Assembly: GCF_002165255.2 (NCBI RefSeq)
Contig: NZ_CP028561.1
Coordinates: 1,488,001 to 1,552,000, forward strand
Source: Acinetobacter sp. WCHA45
Lineage (GTDB): Bacteria > Pseudomonadota > Gammaproteobacteria > Pseudomonadales > Moraxellaceae
Direction of reading: 5' to 3'
DNA length: 64,000 nucleotides
Part shown: piece by piece, positions 63,863 through 64,000 of the stretch
Position numbering within the stretch: position 1 is the first letter of the stretch
Layout of the letters: each line of letters begins with the position of its first letter
The notes under the pieces: model-generated
Seen by the model: only the letters and a program-made list of their open reading frames with translations
Told to the model about the DNA's origin: nothing
The model's database searches: none
Translations under genes and position numbers: made by a program

Positions 63863-64000
63863 TTAGAAAGTACGACCAATTTCGAATTGAATAGATTTGG
63901 TATTATCACCACTCTTATCATTAAGTGGATAAGCATAACTTAATGATAATGGACCAATCATCGTAATCCATGTGAAACCTGCACCAACACTATAACGCAT
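63863..64000 (-). CDS. bamA: BamA C-terminal end (partial)
   Basis: The minus strand reads RYSVGAGFTWITMIGPLSLSYAYPLN, then KSIQFEIGRTF and a TAA at 63863-63865. This is the last two barrel strands of BamA, ending in the C-terminal Phe. The rest lies beyond the window edge. Its position before skp, lpxD, fabZ and lpxA is the normal gammaproteobacterial order. Confidence 0.9.
   Translation of the reverse strand: MRYSVGAGFTWITMIGPLSLSYAYPLNDKSGDNTKSIQFEIGRTF

Noticed and set aside
1..64000. CRISPR arrays, prophage genes, tRNA or rRNA genes
   Set aside because: No regularly spaced repeats, phage structural genes or tRNA cloverleaf sequences were recognised on reading. A tRNAscan or Infernal run would be needed to exclude small RNAs.

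Overview
The window is a stretch of a low-GC gammaproteobacterial chromosome. Several signs point to Acinetobacter (Moraxellaceae): the aroC-prmB order, a bifunctional mannitol-1-phosphate dehydrogenase/phosphatase, a divergent alkane hydroxylase/AraC regulator pair, a two-synthetase siderophore locus of acinetoferrin type, and the bamA-skp-lpxD-fabZ-lpxA block with lpxB located elsewhere. Most of it is ordinary core genome. Accessory and decaying material sits mainly at 1-4 kb, 23-29 kb and 33.6-35.2 kb. All family assignments are from reading the protein sequences; no search was run.

Layout. 1-3.8 kb: a DUF1826 gene, a hipA/hipB-like remnant, an ISNCY-type insertion sequence whose ends carry doubled repeats, an AraC-regulator pseudogene and a short gene fragment. 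3.8-4.6 kb: a heme-oxygenase-fold diiron protein strongly resembling UndA (1-undecene synthase). 4.9-17 kb: diguanylate cyclase, aroC, prmB, a MoxR/VWA pair, ycgL, rnd, recR, ybaB, metZ, a PhaC-like hydrolase and a beta-hydroxyacid dehydrogenase. 17-22.8 kb: YARHG protein, HIT protein, porin, DUF937, DUF6231, DUF2797 and lpxB. 23-24.5 kb: a DUF3649-PepSY-DUF3325 operon whose PepSY gene is broken. 24.5-25.9 kb: a dead IS3-family copy. 26-28.2 kb: a TSUP permease and DAHP synthase. 28.2-32.7 kb: a frameshifted hypothetical gene, then a DUF2946 / TonB receptor / PepSY set that looks like a metal-uptake module.

32.8-38.1 kb (minus strand) is a cobinamide-salvage / lower-ligand cluster (2H phosphoesterase, cobU, cobT, cobC, cobS), interrupted by a broken MINPP-like histidine phosphatase gene. 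38.2-40.3 kb is mtlD, which makes mannitol as a compatible solute. 40.5-51.4 kb (minus) is a siderophore locus: two NIS synthetases, an N-hydroxylase, a GNAT acyltransferase, a small unknown protein, an RhtX-like inner-membrane importer, a TonB receptor and, after a hairpin, an MFS protein. A perfect 19-bp palindromic Fur box lies upstream.

51.7-64 kb: ybaK, a small unknown gene, an ABC1/UbiB-type kinase, a tandem acyl-CoA dehydrogenase pair in which the first member lacks the catalytic glutamate, glutathione reductase, alkM with divergent alkR, and the lpxA-fabZ-lpxD-skp-bamA envelope operon, with bamA cut by the window edge.

The most interesting leads are the UndA-like enzyme in a host that also carries an alkane hydroxylase, the catalytic/non-catalytic acyl-CoA dehydrogenase pair, the unknown 123-residue gene translationally locked into the siderophore operon, the 2H phosphoesterase heading the cob operon, and the cluster of decaying genes. 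I did not see a wholly unprecedented multigene system.
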